Assembly (NCBI RefSeq): GCF_024609785.1
Contig: NZ_JANHJQ010000001.1
Location: 310,001 to 374,000, forward strand
Direction: 5' to 3'
From: Pseudalkalibacillus decolorationis
GTDB lineage: Bacteria > Bacillota > Bacilli > Bacillales > Fictibacillaceae
DNA: 64,000 nucleotides
The notes beneath the pieces are model-generated. The model searched no databases. It worked only from the letters and a program-made list of their open reading frames with translations, and had not been told where the DNA came from. How positions within the stretch are numbered: the stretch's first letter is position 1; the number at the start of each line of letters is the position of its first letter. Positions 53,579 through 64,000 of this stretch are shown one piece after another. Both the position numbers and the translations under genes were made by a program.

Positions 53579-54055
53579 TTAAAAATTATCAAATGTTCTA
53601 GCTGTAATGGAACGTGGAGCATATGGCGGACATACAACAATCTCTCCATCTATAATAACTTCCTTAGATTCATCCTGCCCTTTAACAGCGATTGTTATGT
53701 GGTGGTTCTCAGATTGAACCTCTGTAACTTCAAAGTTCAATATAATCGTAGCATAATGATAGACAGGATTCGGAAATGACAAGTTTTGTTTTAATATCGA
53801 ACTACCCGGACCAGGAAGGAATTTACTAATAGATGATGTTATAAAGCCCATTAACATAATTTGCGGCACGACTGGTTTCTTAAATGGCGTTAACGATGCA
53901 TAATCATGTTGAATGAATAGCGGATTATTATCATCTGTTAATCCTAAGTACAATAGAAGGTCCTTATCTTCAATCGTTTCTGTTATTTCTAACCTCTCAC
54001 CGACATTAATCTCATCAATCTTTCTTCCTAATTTTCGTTTTTTACCTAATAACAT
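53579..54055 (-). CDS. MaoC-like hot-dog fold hydratase
   Basis: 158 residues of the MaoC/(R)-enoyl-CoA hydratase group: VGERLEITETIEDKDLLLYL, then GLTDDNNPLFIQHDYA carries the catalytic Asp/His pair (D..NPLF.H). MaoC proteins hydrate trans-2-enoyl-CoA to (R)-3-hydroxyacyl-CoA; the actual substrate here is unknown. It stands between mdh and phoP, where several Bacillaceae carry such a gene. A tail of low similarity ends ITARTFDNF. Confidence 0.78.
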   Translation of the reverse strand: MLLGKKRKLGRKIDEINVGERLEITETIEDKDLLLYLGLTDDNNPLFIQHDYASLTPFKKPVVPQIMLMGFITSSISKFLPGPGSSILKQNLSFPNPVYHYATIILNFEVTEVQSENHHITIAVKGQDESKEVIIDGEIVVCPPYAPRSITARTFDNF

Positions 54056-54135
54056 GCTGTTCCCTCCTTAGAAGTAAGCGATTACATTCTTTGTTATTAA
54101 AAATGCCAGAGTGGTAAAAACATTCTGACATTATT

Positions 54136-54364
54136 AGAAAAGCGGAAGTGCCCTGCTTAGGTGCGATAAAGAAAACTTGGTAAACGCCAAACCTTTTAGG
54201 CGATTACCTTAGTTGCACTTATGCTTTAGTGCAAGCGCTGGAGATTCTGAAACACAACACGTTTTTTGTGTTTGTGGAAGAATCGAAGCGACCTCGAGCA
54301 CCTGGGTGCTGGAGCTAGACATTACACCTCTGCAACAAAATTTTGTACTTTCTTATTGTGTAAA
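54136..54364. repeat. Hybrid intergenic repeat, copy 4 (families I and II)
   Basis: AGAAAAGCGGAAGTGCCCTG, inner module GATAAAGAAAACTTGGTAAA with TAGGCGATTACCTTAGTTGC, then AAGCGCTGGAGATTCTGAAA, CGAAGCGACCTCGAGCACCT and GGTGCTGGAGCTAGACATTA, ending TTTTGTACTTTCTTATTGTG. Same order of parts as copy 1. It fills the mdh-maoC gap and abuts the mdh terminator. Confidence 0.87.
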
Positions 54365-54406
54365 GAAAGAATTCGAGCAATAGCTTCGAATTCCTTCTTT
54401 TTCACA
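54362..54406 (-). terminator. Terminator of citZ-icd-mdh
   Basis: Minus-strand stem GAAGGAATTCGA / TCGAATTCTTTC with a 9-base loop, followed by TTTACACAATAAG. It lies about 40 bases after the mdh stop. Confidence 0.75.
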
Positions 54407-54444
54407 TAATAATCCTAGCTTTTGCCATGATTATTGTGCCATTT

Positions 54445-55383
54445 TCATGCTAAAACATTCATTACATTACGGACAGATTCGGCAGACTTATCCAGTTCAC
54501 TTTTCTCTTCTGATGTAAGGTCAAGCTCAATAATTTCTTCAAGACCGTTTCCACCAATAATTGTTGGTACGCCAAGGCAGATTCCTTCGTAACCGTATTC
54601 ACCTTCAAGATAAGCTATTGAAGGAAGTACTCTTCGTTGGTCCTTCAGGATCGCTTCAACCATCTCAACTAGTGAAGCAGCAGGTGCATAATACGCACTA
54701 CCATTTCCTAATAGTTGAACGATTTCTCCGCCGCCTTTACGCGTACGCTCAACAATTGCATCAAGACGATCTTTACTGATTAATTTTTCTAGAGGAATTC
54801 CACCAGCATTGGAGTAACGGATTAATGGAACCATGTCATCCCCATGGCCACCTAAAACGAATCCGCGAATATCCTTCACAGAAAGATTCAACTCTTCAGC
54901 TACGAACGTACAAAAACGAGCTGTATCTAATATTCCAGACTGACCGATCACTCGGTTTTTAGGGAATCCGGATTCTTTAAGAACAGTGTATGCCATTGCA
55001 TCAACTGGGTTTGTTAATACAATAATTGTACAATCAGGGGAGTGCTTCACAACTTCCTGAGTTACACTTTTCATTATTTTTGCGTTGGTATTAACAAGAT
55101 CATCACGGCTCATACCGGGCTTACGTGCAATTCCTGCAGTAATGACTACGATATCAGACCCAGCTGTATCTTCATAATTTGCTGTCCCTGTAATTTTTGA
55201 ATCAAACCCCTGTACAGGGCTTGCTTCTAACATATCAAGCGCTTTTCCCTTTGTAGGATCTTCCATTTGTGGAATATCAACAAGAACGACATCCCCTAGT
55301 TCTTTTTGTCCAGCAATAAATGCAGTAGTAGCACCAGTAAATCCGCCACCAATTACAGAAATTTTATTTCGTTTGTTAGCCAT
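54445..55383 (-). CDS. mdh: Malate dehydrogenase
   Basis: 312 residues of the LDH-like MDH group. NAD fold [27 protein letters not shown] (substrate arginine in the loop), NPVDAM and the catalytic histidine in [12 protein letters not shown] are all present. Oxidises malate to oxaloacetate with NAD in the TCA cycle. Third gene of citZ-icd-mdh, 12 bases after icd. Confidence 0.97.
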   Translation of the reverse strand: MANKRNKISVIGGGFTGATTAFIAGQKELGDVVLVDIPQMEDPTKGKALDMLEASPVQGFDSKITGTANYEDTAGSDIVVITAGIARKPGMSRDDLVNTNAKIMKSVTQEVVKHSPDCTIIVLTNPVDAMAYTVLKESGFPKNRVIGQSGILDTARFCTFVAEELNLSVKDIRGFVLGGHGDDMVPLIRYSNAGGIPLEKLISKDRLDAIVERTRKGGGEIVQLLGNGSAYYAPAASLVEMVEAILKDQRRVLPSIAYLEGEYGYEGICLGVPTIIGGNGLEEIIELDLTSEEKSELDKSAESVRNVMNVLA

Positions 55384-55395
55384 GGATTCTACCCC

Positions 55396-56667
55396 CTACT
55401 CCATATTTTTGATGAGTTCATCACCGAACTCAGAACATTTCACTTCTGTTGCCCCATCCATTAAACGAGCGAAATCATATGTGACAACTTTGCTTTCAAT
55501 CGTTTTTTCCATGGATTTAATAATCATTTCTGCTGCTTCACTCCAGCCGATGTGCTCAAGCATCAATACACCAGAAAGAATGACAGAAGATGGGTTCACT
55601 TTATCCATTCCAGCATACTTAGGTGCTGTTCCATGAGTAGCTTCAAAGATTGCATGTCCTGTTTCATAGTTAATGTTCGCTCCCGGAGCAATTCCGATTC
55701 CACCAACTTGTGCTGCTAGTGCATCTGAAATATAGTCACCATTCAGATTCATCGTTGCAACAACATCGAATTCTGCTGGACGAGTAAGAATTTGTTGAAG
55801 GAAAATATCAGCTATGGAATCTTTAATGATGATCTTTCCGGCTGCTTCTGCATCAGATTGTGCTTTGTTTGCAGCATCTTTCCCATCCTTTTCAACAATG
55901 CGATCATATTCTGACCATGTGAATACTTTGTCACCGAATTCTTGTTCAGCAACTTCATAACCCCAGTTCTTGAAGGCACCTTCAGTGAACTTCATGATGT
56001 TACCTTTGTGTACAAGTGTTACACTCTTACGTCCTTCGTTTAGTGCATACTCGATCGCCGCACGTACAAGACGTTTTGTACCTTCTTCAGAAACAGGTTT
56101 AATTCCGATTCCAGATGTTTCAGGGAAACGAATTTTGTTTGCGCCCATTTCTTCTTGAAGAAATCGGATGACTTTCTTTACTTCGTCGGATCCTTTTGCA
56201 TACTCAATTCCTGCATAGATGTCTTCCGTGTTTTCACGGAAAATGACCATATTGGTATCCTCTGGCTTTTTAACAGGTGAGGGCACACCAGTAAAATAAC
56301 GAACAGGTCTTAGGCATGTAAATAGATCTAACTCCTGACGCAACGCCACGTTCAAGGAACGGATTCCACCGCCCACAGGTGTAGTCAATGGTCCTTTAAT
56401 CGCCAATATGTATTCACGAATCACATCGAGCGTTTCAGATGGTAACCATTCTCCAGTTTTGTCGTACGCTTTTTGACCTGCAAGAACCTCTTTCCAAACG
56501 ATCCTTTTCTCACCGTTATAAGCCTTATCAACAGCTCCTTCAAGTACCTTTGAAGCAGAAGCCCAAATATCAGGACCTGTTCCATCACCTTCAATATAAG
56601 GGATAATCGGATTATTTGGTACGTTTAACACACCATTATCTACAGTAATACGTTCTCCGTTTGACAA
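55396..56667 (-). CDS. icd: Isocitrate dehydrogenase, NADP type
   Basis: 423 residues, same length as B. subtilis Icd. Oxidative decarboxylation of isocitrate to 2-oxoglutarate. Visible: [19 protein letters not shown] (substrate serine and arginines), [29 protein letters not shown] and [13 protein letters not shown] with the NADP-type surroundings. Translation starts at TTG 56667 after AGGAGG. The 176-bp gap after citZ contains an imperfect hairpin (AATCAG / CTGATT) that may act as a partial attenuator. Confidence 0.97.
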   Translation of the reverse strand: MSNGERITVDNGVLNVPNNPIIPYIEGDGTGPDIWASASKVLEGAVDKAYNGEKRIVWKEVLAGQKAYDKTGEWLPSETLDVIREYILAIKGPLTTPVGGGIRSLNVALRQELDLFTCLRPVRYFTGVPSPVKKPEDTNMVIFRENTEDIYAGIEYAKGSDEVKKVIRFLQEEMGANKIRFPETSGIGIKPVSEEGTKRLVRAAIEYALNEGRKSVTLVHKGNIMKFTEGAFKNWGYEVAEQEFGDKVFTWSEYDRIVEKDGKDAANKAQSDAEAAGKIIIKDSIADIFLQQILTRPAEFDVVATMNLNGDYISDALAAQVGGIGIAPGANINYETGHAIFEATHGTAPKYAGMDKVNPSSVILSGVLMLEHIGWSEAAEMIIKSMEKTIESKVVTYDFARLMDGATEVKCSEFGDELIKNME

Positions 56668-56843
56668 AATTATTACCTCCTGGACTATAAATGTTTTTCA
56701 TACCTATCGTAACAGATTTATTCAGTTTTGACTTCTTATTGACGAAGATGATGATGACCCATAGAGAAAACAGACACTACTGAGCGAGCAATCAGTCGTT
56801 AGTTGCCTGATTCCCATTGTAGTCATCCTCTACTTTTCAAAAA

Positions 56844-57959
56844 TTATCGCTTCTCAATTGGAATAAACTCTTGCTTTGGTGGTCCAATATACTCCGCACG
56901 TGGACGAATCAATCTGTTATTATCATATTGTTCTAAGATATGAGCTAACCAGCCAGATACTCTACTCATTGCAAATATCGGTGTGAACAAGTCATGCTTA
57001 ATACCGAGACTGTGGTAAACAGATGCAGAGTAGAAGTCCACATTAGGTAGCAATCCTTTTTGATTTGTCATTAGCTCATCAAGCTTCAGTGACATTTCAT
57101 ACCATTTTGTTTCACCTGTAATTCCTGTTAATTGCTTGGACATTTCACGTAAATGCTTCGCTCTAGGATCGCCATCCTTATAGACTCGATGTCCAAATCC
57201 CATAACTTTTTCTTTGCGCTCGAGTGCATCCTTTAAATAAGATTCAGTGTTCTCAACTTCACCAATTTCGGATAACATCTTCATAACACGTTCGTTTGCA
57301 CCGCCATGCAATGGACCTTTTAGAGCGCCAATAGCAGCAGTTACACCTGAGTAGAGATCTGATAATGTCGCCACACAAACACGGGCAGTGAATGTTGATG
57401 CATTTAATTCATGATCAGCGTGCAATACGAGCGCTTTATTAATCGCCTTTTCAGAAATCTCATCCGGCTCATTTCCATTTAGCATGTATAAGAAGTTTCC
57501 TGCATAGCTTAAGTTTTCTTTTGGCTCAATTATTTCTTTACCGTCACGAAGTCTTGAAAATGCTGCAACAATTGTTGACAGCTTAGCTAAAAGGCTAATC
57601 GATTTATTTAGGTTAGCCTCTTCACTCATATCATCCGCTTTCTCATCATATAACCCTAAAGAGGATACAGCTGTCCGTACTCCAGCCATTGGGTGGATAT
57701 CATTTAGAGGATACTGCTTTAGCATGTCCATAACTTCAGATGGTACTGCGTACTGTGAAGATAGCTTCCCTTTAAATTCGGCTAATTCTTTTTCAGTAGG
57801 TAGTTTACCATACCATAATAAGTATACAGTCTCCTCAAAGCTTGCATGCTCTGCAAGGTCGTCGATGTTATAACCTCGGTACGTTAGTACACCATCGATG
57901 ATCGAACTTACTGAAGAGGTCGTGGCTACAATGCCTTCTAAACCTTTAGTCGTTGTCAT
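56844..57959 (-). CDS. citZ: Citrate synthase II
   Basis: 371 residues. Condenses oxaloacetate and acetyl-CoA, the entry to the TCA cycle. Catalytic histidines are in GPLHGGANE and GFGHRVYKDGDPRA, and the catalytic Asp lies in PNVDFYSASVYHSLGI. The start TTTKGLEGIVATTSSVSSI is typical of CitZ. First gene of the operon citZ-icd-mdh, behind a cre-like site. Confidence 0.97.
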   Translation of the reverse strand: MTTTKGLEGIVATTSSVSSIIDGVLTYRGYNIDDLAEHASFEETVYLLWYGKLPTEKELAEFKGKLSSQYAVPSEVMDMLKQYPLNDIHPMAGVRTAVSSLGLYDEKADDMSEEANLNKSISLLAKLSTIVAAFSRLRDGKEIIEPKENLSYAGNFLYMLNGNEPDEISEKAINKALVLHADHELNASTFTARVCVATLSDLYSGVTAAIGALKGPLHGGANERVMKMLSEIGEVENTESYLKDALERKEKVMGFGHRVYKDGDPRAKHLREMSKQLTGITGETKWYEMSLKLDELMTNQKGLLPNVDFYSASVYHSLGIKHDLFTPIFAMSRVSGWLAHILEQYDNNRLIRPRAEYIGPPKQEFIPIEKR

Positions 57960-58014
57960 GGCTCTCTCTCCTTTTAAAGTAATTTTCTCGGGTCATTCTA
58001 AACAAATAAATAAA

Positions 58015-58029
58015 AGAAAATGCTTACAT
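58015..58029 (-). promoter_or_regulatory. cre-like site upstream of citZ
   Basis: Minus strand ATGTAAGCATTTTCT fits the CcpA operator WTGNAANCGNWNNCW with one mismatch (CA for CG at the centre). It is 55 bases before the citZ start. citZ is CcpA- and CcpC-repressed in B. subtilis. A clear CcpC dyad was not found. Confidence 0.5.
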
Positions 58030-58179
58030 GTATACACTAATTAAATGAATCTAAACTGTTAAGTAAACATTTTAATTAAGGAAGGATAAAACACATACAG
58101 TACAATTATAAACAATTATCTGATTTTTGTGAACGCCTAAGGCTTGAAAACCTTATATCTATCAAGGAAATTCTCATTT

Positions 58180-58644
58180 TCAACCGATAATCATTTGCAC
58201 AAGACGCATCACAAGATATGCAATACCCGCACCTATTAAGGGGCCAACGGCAATTCCATTCAAAAAACTAACAGCGAGAATCGTACCCAAAACTAATGCT
58301 GTGGTAATATGTGGATCTTCAGCAAGAAGTTTAAGACCGCTTGCTGCAATGAGGGCAACCGCAACTCCTGATCCGAGTGCAATCCAAGCGTAATAAGACT
58401 TCATCGCTTCACCTAGTTGTTTAAAACCAATTTCACCAGTAGCTATCGGAACTAACACAGCAATTGTAATAATGGTTACGCCCCACTCAATCCCCTTTTT
58501 TTGAAAATGGGGAAATACCTTATCTCCAAGACCAACCCACTTAATTACGAGTAAAAACACGATGGCGATCATAAGGGATTTATTTTTCGCCCAGATCGCG
58601 ATTGCCAGGAGGACAACCAGGAATAAAGATGCTTGGTTTAGCAT
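58180..58644 (-). CDS. ytwI: YtwI, DUF441 membrane protein
   Basis: 154 residues with four hydrophobic segments and the DUF441 pattern (KWVGLGDKVFPHFQKKGIEW, GPLIGAGIAYLVMRLVQMI). Function unknown. It lies between citZ and ytvI as in B. subtilis. Start ATG 58644 follows GAAGGAAGTG. Confidence 0.87.
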   Translation of the reverse strand: MLNQASLFLVVLLAIAIWAKNKSLMIAIVFLLVIKWVGLGDKVFPHFQKKGIEWGVTIITIAVLVPIATGEIGFKQLGEAMKSYYAWIALGSGVAVALIAASGLKLLAEDPHITTALVLGTILAVSFLNGIAVGPLIGAGIAYLVMRLVQMIIG

Positions 58645-58791
58645 TATTCACTTCCTTCTATGCATCCAGAGTGTATATTTTCTTACCTTTTTAATGTAAA
58701 ACTGATACCACTACTAAAGGATCGATTCATTATTATTGTCTAGTATCCATCGTTTTGGATGATACAAAAACGGGAAAGTACATCTTATAAT

Positions 58792-58943
58792 ACGTGTTCA
58801 AAAAGGAGGATCAAAAGAGCCAAGAAGTTCGAGGCGCGAAAGTCTTGAGGACCGGAACGTATGCTATTAATACGTGAGGACCGAAGAGACCGAGCAACGA
58901 AGAAATTCGACAGTTATTTTGACCGGACTTTTTGAACAACCTC
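58792..58943 (+). mobile_element. MITE-like inverted-repeat element, copy C
   Basis: 152 bp flanked by TTATAAT (58785-58791 and 58944-58950). Ends GTTCAAAAAG / CTTTTTGAAC and AACCTC, inner hairpin ACGTATGCTATTAATACGT. Over its length it differs from copy A at about a dozen positions. It lies in the divergent gap between ytwI and ytvI, 35 bases before the ytvI start. Confidence 0.87.
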
Positions 58944-58981
58944 TTATAATGAATTCAGCCTAGTAGAAAGGATTCGATACG

Positions 58982-60100
58982 GTGAACCTTCAATATATTT
59001 ATAGTTTTCTCAGATTTCTACTTGTAGTAGCCATTATTTATCTCTCTGTTCTCGCACTTTATTATGTTGCACAAGTAACCTATCCTTTTATCATAGCACT
59101 AATTCTTGCATTTATGATAAATCCAGTTGTAAACCTTCTTGAGCATAAAGGAAAAATGCCAAGAGGTCTAGCCGTTCTCGTTGTCATTTTGATCTTGATC
59201 GGGTTAATTGCCGGATTCGTTACCCTTCTGATTAGTGAAATGATTTCAGGCTTCGGATACCTTTCTGAAGTTATACCGGAACATACAAAAACACTTGTTA
59301 ACTTTGCACAAACGTATTTCACCCAACAAATTTTGCCGATTTATTATGACCTTGCCGCCATGTTTAAACAGCTTGATCCCTCACAGCGGGAATCCGTTAT
59401 CAACAACATTCAGTCTGTAGGAGAAAATATTACAGCTAATGTGAAAGAGTTTGTGCAATCGGTCTTATCGGGTTTACAAAATTTTCTACTAAGCTTACCT
59501 AATGTTGTAACGGTTATGATATTTTCTTTGTTAGCAACCTTCTTCATAAGTAAGGATTGGTATCGATTTCAGGGCTGGTTAGCTAGGCGTACACCTGAGC
59601 GAACTGTCGAAAGTGGTCAAAATGTTTACCGTGAACTGCGGAAAGCGCTTTTTGGATTTGTAAAAGCCCAACTGACCTTAATATCAATTACAGCCGCTAT
59701 TGTGCTAGTCGGTCTTCTCATCCTCCAGGTCGATTACGCGATCACGATTGCAATCTTAACAGGGCTTGTTGATCTACTTCCTTACCTTGGAACAGGTGCG
59801 GTTTTCGTCCCGTGGATTATTTTTTCATTCATCACTGAAGAATACACATTAACCATTGGTCTTTCTATTCTATATGGAGTCGTCATTATCCAGAGACAAG
59901 TTATGGAGCCGAAAATTTTATCCTCCAGTATAGGACTTGATCCATTAGCTACCTTAATTTCACTCTTTGTAGGATTTAAATTGTTTGGGTTTCTAGGCTT
60001 GATTATTGGACCGGTAACACTCGTTATCATTCGTGCTTTAAACCAAGCGAACGTGTTCCAAGATTTATGGAACTTTATTAAAGGAAAGAAAGCTTCTTAA
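58982..60100 (+). CDS. ytvI: YtvI, AI-2E family transporter-like protein
   Basis: 372 residues with about eight membrane helices: three near the N-terminus, a soluble region (~100-150), then a helix bundle with TGLVDLLPYLGTGAVFVPW and GFKLFGFLGLIIGPV, the signature of AI-2E/PerM exporters. Substrate unknown; B. subtilis YtvI is a homologue. Translation starts at GTG 58982 after GAAAGGA. The gene is on the plus strand while its neighbours are not. A mobile element sits right upstream, so its promoter may be altered. Confidence 0.87.
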   Translation: MNLQYIYSFLRFLLVVAIIYLSVLALYYVAQVTYPFIIALILAFMINPVVNLLEHKGKMPRGLAVLVVILILIGLIAGFVTLLISEMISGFGYLSEVIPEHTKTLVNFAQTYFTQQILPIYYDLAAMFKQLDPSQRESVINNIQSVGENITANVKEFVQSVLSGLQNFLLSLPNVVTVMIFSLLATFFISKDWYRFQGWLARRTPERTVESGQNVYRELRKALFGFVKAQLTLISITAAIVLVGLLILQVDYAITIAILTGLVDLLPYLGTGAVFVPWIIFSFITEEYTLTIGLSILYGVVIIQRQVMEPKILSSSIGLDPLATLISLFVGFKLFGFLGLIIGPVTLVIIRALNQANVFQDLWNFIKGKKAS

Positions 60101-60124
60101 CAGAATTAATAAAACAGCAGAAAT

Positions 60125-60170
60125 AAGAGTGATTCAAAAGTGGGCATCCCAATCCGAATCACTCTTGTTT
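60125..60170. terminator. Bidirectional terminator between ytvI and fxsA
   Basis: Perfect stem AAGAGTGATTC / GAATCACTCTT with a 20-base loop and T-rich flank (GTTTCTC) on the plus side, TTATTTC on the minus side. Confidence 0.75.
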
Positions 60171-60200
60171 CTCGTAAAAGACATTTACCTCTTAGAATTC

Positions 60201-60596
60201 CTATCTGCGAAAGGTGAAAGAGAACTGACCATTGTCCATTTTCTTTTGAATATACCGACGCATCCATAACTTTGCAACGGCGCGGGTATACGGGAATAAA
60301 AGCAGAAAACCTGTTGTGTCTGTTATAAACCCAGGTGTTAGAAGTAAGGTTCCACCTACGAGAATGCATATCCCATCAAGTATTACATCACTTGGTACTT
60401 GCCCATTTTGTAATTGGACTTGGGAAAGACGAAGTGCCTCCATCCCCTCGCGCCTTGCCAACCATGCACCAATAACCCCAGTTGCCAGTATGAGTAAAAT
60501 GGTTACAGGAATGCCAAACGTTTGGCCAGACCAAATCAATATACCAATTTCTAATGCAGGAATGATAATTAGTAGTACTATTACTATTCGAAACAT
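60201..60596 (-). CDS. fxsA: FxsA family membrane protein
   Basis: 131 residues with FxsA features: N-terminal helix FRIVIVLLIIIPALEIGILI, ATGVIGAWLARREGMEALR, and LVGGTLLLTPGFITDTTGFLL. In E. coli FxsA affects phage T7 exclusion by F; its role in Bacillus is not known. It is downstream of pyk by 64 bases and may share its transcript. Confidence 0.88.
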   Translation of the reverse strand: MFRIVIVLLIIIPALEIGILIWSGQTFGIPVTILLILATGVIGAWLARREGMEALRLSQVQLQNGQVPSDVILDGICILVGGTLLLTPGFITDTTGFLLLFPYTRAVAKLWMRRYIQKKMDNGQFSFTFRR

Positions 60597-60660
60597 TACG
60601 CAGCCCCTATCTGTTCAAATAGTTATCGGGCAGAAGTTTCCATTTATCAATTGTAGCCCT

Positions 60661-62415
60661 TTATAGAACGCTAGTGTTTCCGCTGTAAACAACACCTCGT
60701 GAACCATCTATCGTGATTTCCTGACCCTCTGTAAAAAGATTCGTAGCGTTGTCAACACCAACAATGACCGGCACACCTAAGCTTAGCCCTACCACTGCTG
60801 CATGACTAGTTAAGCCACCCTCCTCGGTGATAATCGCTGAAGCCTTCTTAAGGGCAGGAATCATATCACGGTCTGTTCCAATTGTAACAAGTATATCGCC
60901 TTCTTGCACTTTAAGAACTGCATCTTCAGCACGATTGGCAATAACAACCTTCCCAGCAACTGACTTTTGTCCGACCCCCTGTCCTTTGGCAATCACATCA
61001 CCAACAACATGGACTTTCATTAGATTGGTCGTACCTGTTTCACCAACTGGAACACCCGCGGTGATTAACACAAGATGCCCATGGTTAACAATTCCAGATT
61101 CTAATGAGGCGTTAACAGCGATATCCAAGAGTTCATCGGTTGATTTTGCTTCTTCACTAATCTGCGGTACGACACCCCATACAAGCGACATACGTCTACA
61201 TACCATTTCTGAACTAGTTACCGCAATAACCGAAGCCTCTGGACGGTATTTCGAAATCATACGCGCAGTATGACCGCTCTCAGTTGGTGCAATAATCGCC
61301 GCTATATTAAGGTTGTATGCGGTATGGGATACAGACTGGCTAATTGCATCCGTAACAGTAAGTCTACTTGATTTACTTCGTGAGTGAAGAATTTCCGCAT
61401 GATTTAGAGCACTTTCTGCTTTCGTTGCAATTTTATTCATCGTCTGGACAGCTTCCACAGGATAAGATCCTGCTGCTGTTTCCCCAGAAAGCATAATCGC
61501 GTCTGTCCCATCAAAAATCGCATTTGCTACGTCACTCGCTTCTGCTCGAGTTGGACGAGGGTTTCTCTGCATTGAGTCAAGCATTTGTGTAGCTGTAATT
61601 ACCGGCTTGCCAAGATCATTACATTTTTGGATTAATTTCTTCTGAACAAGCGGGACGTCCTCGGCTGGAATCTCCACCCCGAGATCGCCTCGAGCAACCA
61701 TCAGCCCGTCAGATACTTCTAGAATCTCGTCGATGTTATCAACGCCCTCTTGATTTTCAATCTTAGGGATTATATGGATGTGATCAGCATTATGTCGTTC
61801 TAAAATTTCTCGAATCTCTAACACATCAGAAGCCCTTCGAATAAAGGAAGCCGCTATAAAATCGACGCCTTGATTGATCCCGAATTCAATATCCTTCGCG
61901 TCTTTTCCAGTTATTCCAGGAAGATTGACTGAAACATTCGGAACGTTGACACCCTTTTTATTTTTTAGAATACCACTGTTTAGAACACGTGTTACAAGCT
62001 GACTATGTTGAATCCGAACTACCTCTAGTTCAATCAACCCGTCATCGAGTAGAATTTTCGAACCTTCTTTTACATCATGAACAAGGTCAGGGTAAGTAAC
62101 TGAAATAGTTGTCTCGTCGCCCATAATTTCCTCCATAGAAACAATGAGATCCTGACCAGATTGTAAGCTTATTTCACCGTCCTTCAGTGTTCCTGTCCGA
62201 ATTTCTGGACCTTTCGTATCAAGTAAGATCGCTACAGTTTGTTTCGTTTGTTCTGCAGCCTTTCTAATGTTTGAAATCCGTGCGCCATGCTCTTCAAAAT
62301 CCCCATGGGAAAAGTTCAAGCGAGCAACATTCATCCCTGAATCAATAAGTTTTGTTAACGTTTCAATCGTTTCACTTGCAGGTCCAATCGTACAAACTAT
62401 TTTGGTTTTTCTCAT
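60661..62415 (-). CDS. pyk: Pyruvate kinase
   Basis: 584 residues. Transfers phosphate from PEP to [52 protein letters not shown] and [10 protein letters not shown] are intact. The last ~110 residues are the extra PEP-utiliser-like domain ([20 protein letters not shown]) seen in Bacillus enzymes. GAGGAGG lies before the ATG at 62415; the frame start 8 codons upstream is rejected. It follows pfkA by 24 bases, forming pfkA-pyk. Confidence 0.97.
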   Translation of the reverse strand: MRKTKIVCTIGPASETIETLTKLIDSGMNVARLNFSHGDFEEHGARISNIRKAAEQTKQTVAILLDTKGPEIRTGTLKDGEISLQSGQDLIVSMEEIMGDETTISVTYPDLVHDVKEGSKILLDDGLIELEVVRIQHSQLVTRVLNSGILKNKKGVNVPNVSVNLPGITGKDAKDIEFGINQGVDFIAASFIRRASDVLEIREILERHNADHIHIIPKIENQEGVDNIDEILEVSDGLMVARGDLGVEIPAEDVPLVQKKLIQKCNDLGKPVITATQMLDSMQRNPRPTRAEASDVANAIFDGTDAIMLSGETAAGSYPVEAVQTMNKIATKAESALNHAEILHSRSKSSRLTVTDAISQSVSHTAYNLNIAAIIAPTESGHTARMISKYRPEASVIAVTSSEMVCRRMSLVWGVVPQISEEAKSTDELLDIAVNASLESGIVNHGHLVLITAGVPVGETGTTNLMKVHVVGDVIAKGQGVGQKSVAGKVVIANRAEDAVLKVQEGDILVTIGTDRDMIPALKKASAIITEEGGLTSHAAVVGLSLGVPVIVGVDNATNLFTEGQEITIDGSRGVVYSGNTSVL

Positions 62416-62439
62416 TATTATCCTCCTCGAATTTCCCAC

Positions 62440-63399
<960 letters not shown>

Positions 63400-63484
63400 C
63401 TATCTTTCACCCCATCGTAATCGTATAGTTGTGTTCTAAAAATATCATGTTCCAAAATAGAAGACAATACACAAGCGCGCAAAG

Positions 63485-63572
63485 AAAAAAGAGGGTACTC
63501 ACTAGGGAAAAAGCAACTTCACACTCTTCATACTAGAAGCAGCTTGTCTTTCCTTTAGAGTCATCCTCTTTT
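63485..63572 (-). terminator. Terminator of accA
   Basis: Minus-strand outer stem AAGAGGATGACTC..TAAAGG / CCCTAGTGAGTACCCTCTT with interior bases, followed by TTTTTCTTTG. It lies right after the accA stop codon. Confidence 0.65.
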
Positions 63573-63574
63573 CC

Positions 63575-64000
63575 TTAAGTAATGCTAATGGAATCGTTTT
63601 CAATTGTATATTGTCCGACTTTTCTGTACTTATCGTATCGGTGGTCAACCAATTCCTTACTGTTCATTTTCAACAATTCTTCCAAAGAAGATTGAAGAGC
63701 CTCTTCAATAAGTGAAGCCTGTTTTTTTGGATCTTTGTGGGCTCCACCTTTCACTTCAGGAATCATCGTATCAATAATGCCCATCTCCAATAAATCAGGT
63801 GCTGTGATCTTCATAGATTCAGCCGCTCGCTTAGCTTGTGTAGAATCCTTCCATAACAATGCAGCAGCGCCCTCAGGTGATATAACCGAGTACCACGAAT
63901 TTTCAAGCATATGAACATGGTTCCCGACACCAATCGCAAGAGCACCACCGCTTGCTCCTTCACCGATTACGACACAAATGACGGGAACCTTTAACCCTGC
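63575..64000 (-). CDS. accA: Acetyl-CoA carboxylase carboxyltransferase alpha, 3' part
   Basis: The right window edge cuts this gene; 141 C-terminal residues are seen. The crotonase-fold segment [20 protein letters not shown] and [20 protein letters not shown] identify AccA, which with AccD moves the carboxyl group from biotin to acetyl-CoA in fatty acid synthesis. The C-terminal tail has [16 protein letters not shown]. Its place upstream of pfkA is as in B. subtilis, where accD-accA precede pfkA-pyk. Confidence 0.95.
   Translation of the reverse strand, partial: AGLKVPVICVVIGEGASGGALAIGVGNHVHMLENSWYSVISPEGAAALLWKDSTQAKRAAESMKITAPDLLEMGIIDTMIPEVKGGAHKDPKKQASLIEEALQSSLEELLKMNSKELVDHRYDKYRKVGQYTIENDSISIT

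Noticed and set aside
58060-58130. CcpC dyad upstream of citZ
   Set aside because: ATAA and TTAT half-sites are present but spaced 4 rather than 7 bases, in AT-rich sequence where they are expected by chance.

Overview
The window is chromosomal DNA of a spore-forming member of the Bacillaceae. Gene content and order closely follow the Bacillus subtilis gerE-sdh-uvrC-etf-pheTS-rplT-thrS-dnaI-polA-phoPR-citZ-pyk-pfkA-accA region. Spore functions (gerE, sspI, ytxC, ytaF), AGGAGG-type ribosome binding sites, T-boxes and a lysine riboswitch all fit that group. The protein sequences are clearly not those of B. subtilis or the B. cereus group; I do not name a species.

Almost all genes are on the minus strand. 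From left to right: the 5' part of glcT and gerE; sdhCAB; yslB (+) convergent with riboswitch-controlled lysC; uvrC; trxA; the fatty-acid degradation operon fadR-fadB-etfB-etfA with lcfA beside it; zapA-cvpA-polX-mutS2-yshE plus an unlisted 25-residue membrane peptide; rnhC (+); an accessory patch of about 3.3 kb (DUF1295-like membrane protein, TetR regulator, StyA-like flavoprotein); T-box-controlled pheST; ysgA; sspI (+); ysdC, dUTPase, a TVP38-type membrane protein and ysdA; infC-rpmI-rplT with an L20-type leader and an ATT start; two tandem threonyl-tRNA synthetase genes behind one T-box; ytxC; dnaB-dnaI; nrdR; speD; gapB; coaE, ytaF, mutM, polA; phoPR; a MaoC-like gene; citZ-icd-mdh; ytwI; ytvI (+); fxsA; pfkA-pyk; and the 3' part of accA.

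The genes work together mainly in central carbon metabolism (succinate dehydrogenase, citrate synthase, isocitrate and malate dehydrogenases, Pfk, Pyk, GapB), fatty-acid oxidation under FadR, DNA replication and repair (UvrC, MutS2, PolX, RNase HIII, DnaB/DnaI, MutM, PolA), translation, and phosphate signalling.

The least ordinary parts are: (1) tandem thrZ-type and thrS-type genes whose first ~255 codons are nearly the same while their catalytic halves differ, which looks like gene conversion; (2) a family of ~116-153 bp inverted-repeat elements with visible AT-rich target duplications, two of them flanking the tetR-like gene; (3) a second, modular family of intergenic repeats that often abuts transcription terminators; (4) strongly skewed codon use in nrdR; and (5) several small or regulatory items: two very short peptides, candidate CcpN, FadR and cre sites, sigma-G and sigma-K promoters, and a speD leader able to pair with its own Shine-Dalgarno. 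I found no CRISPR array, rRNA, tRNA, prophage or defence system.
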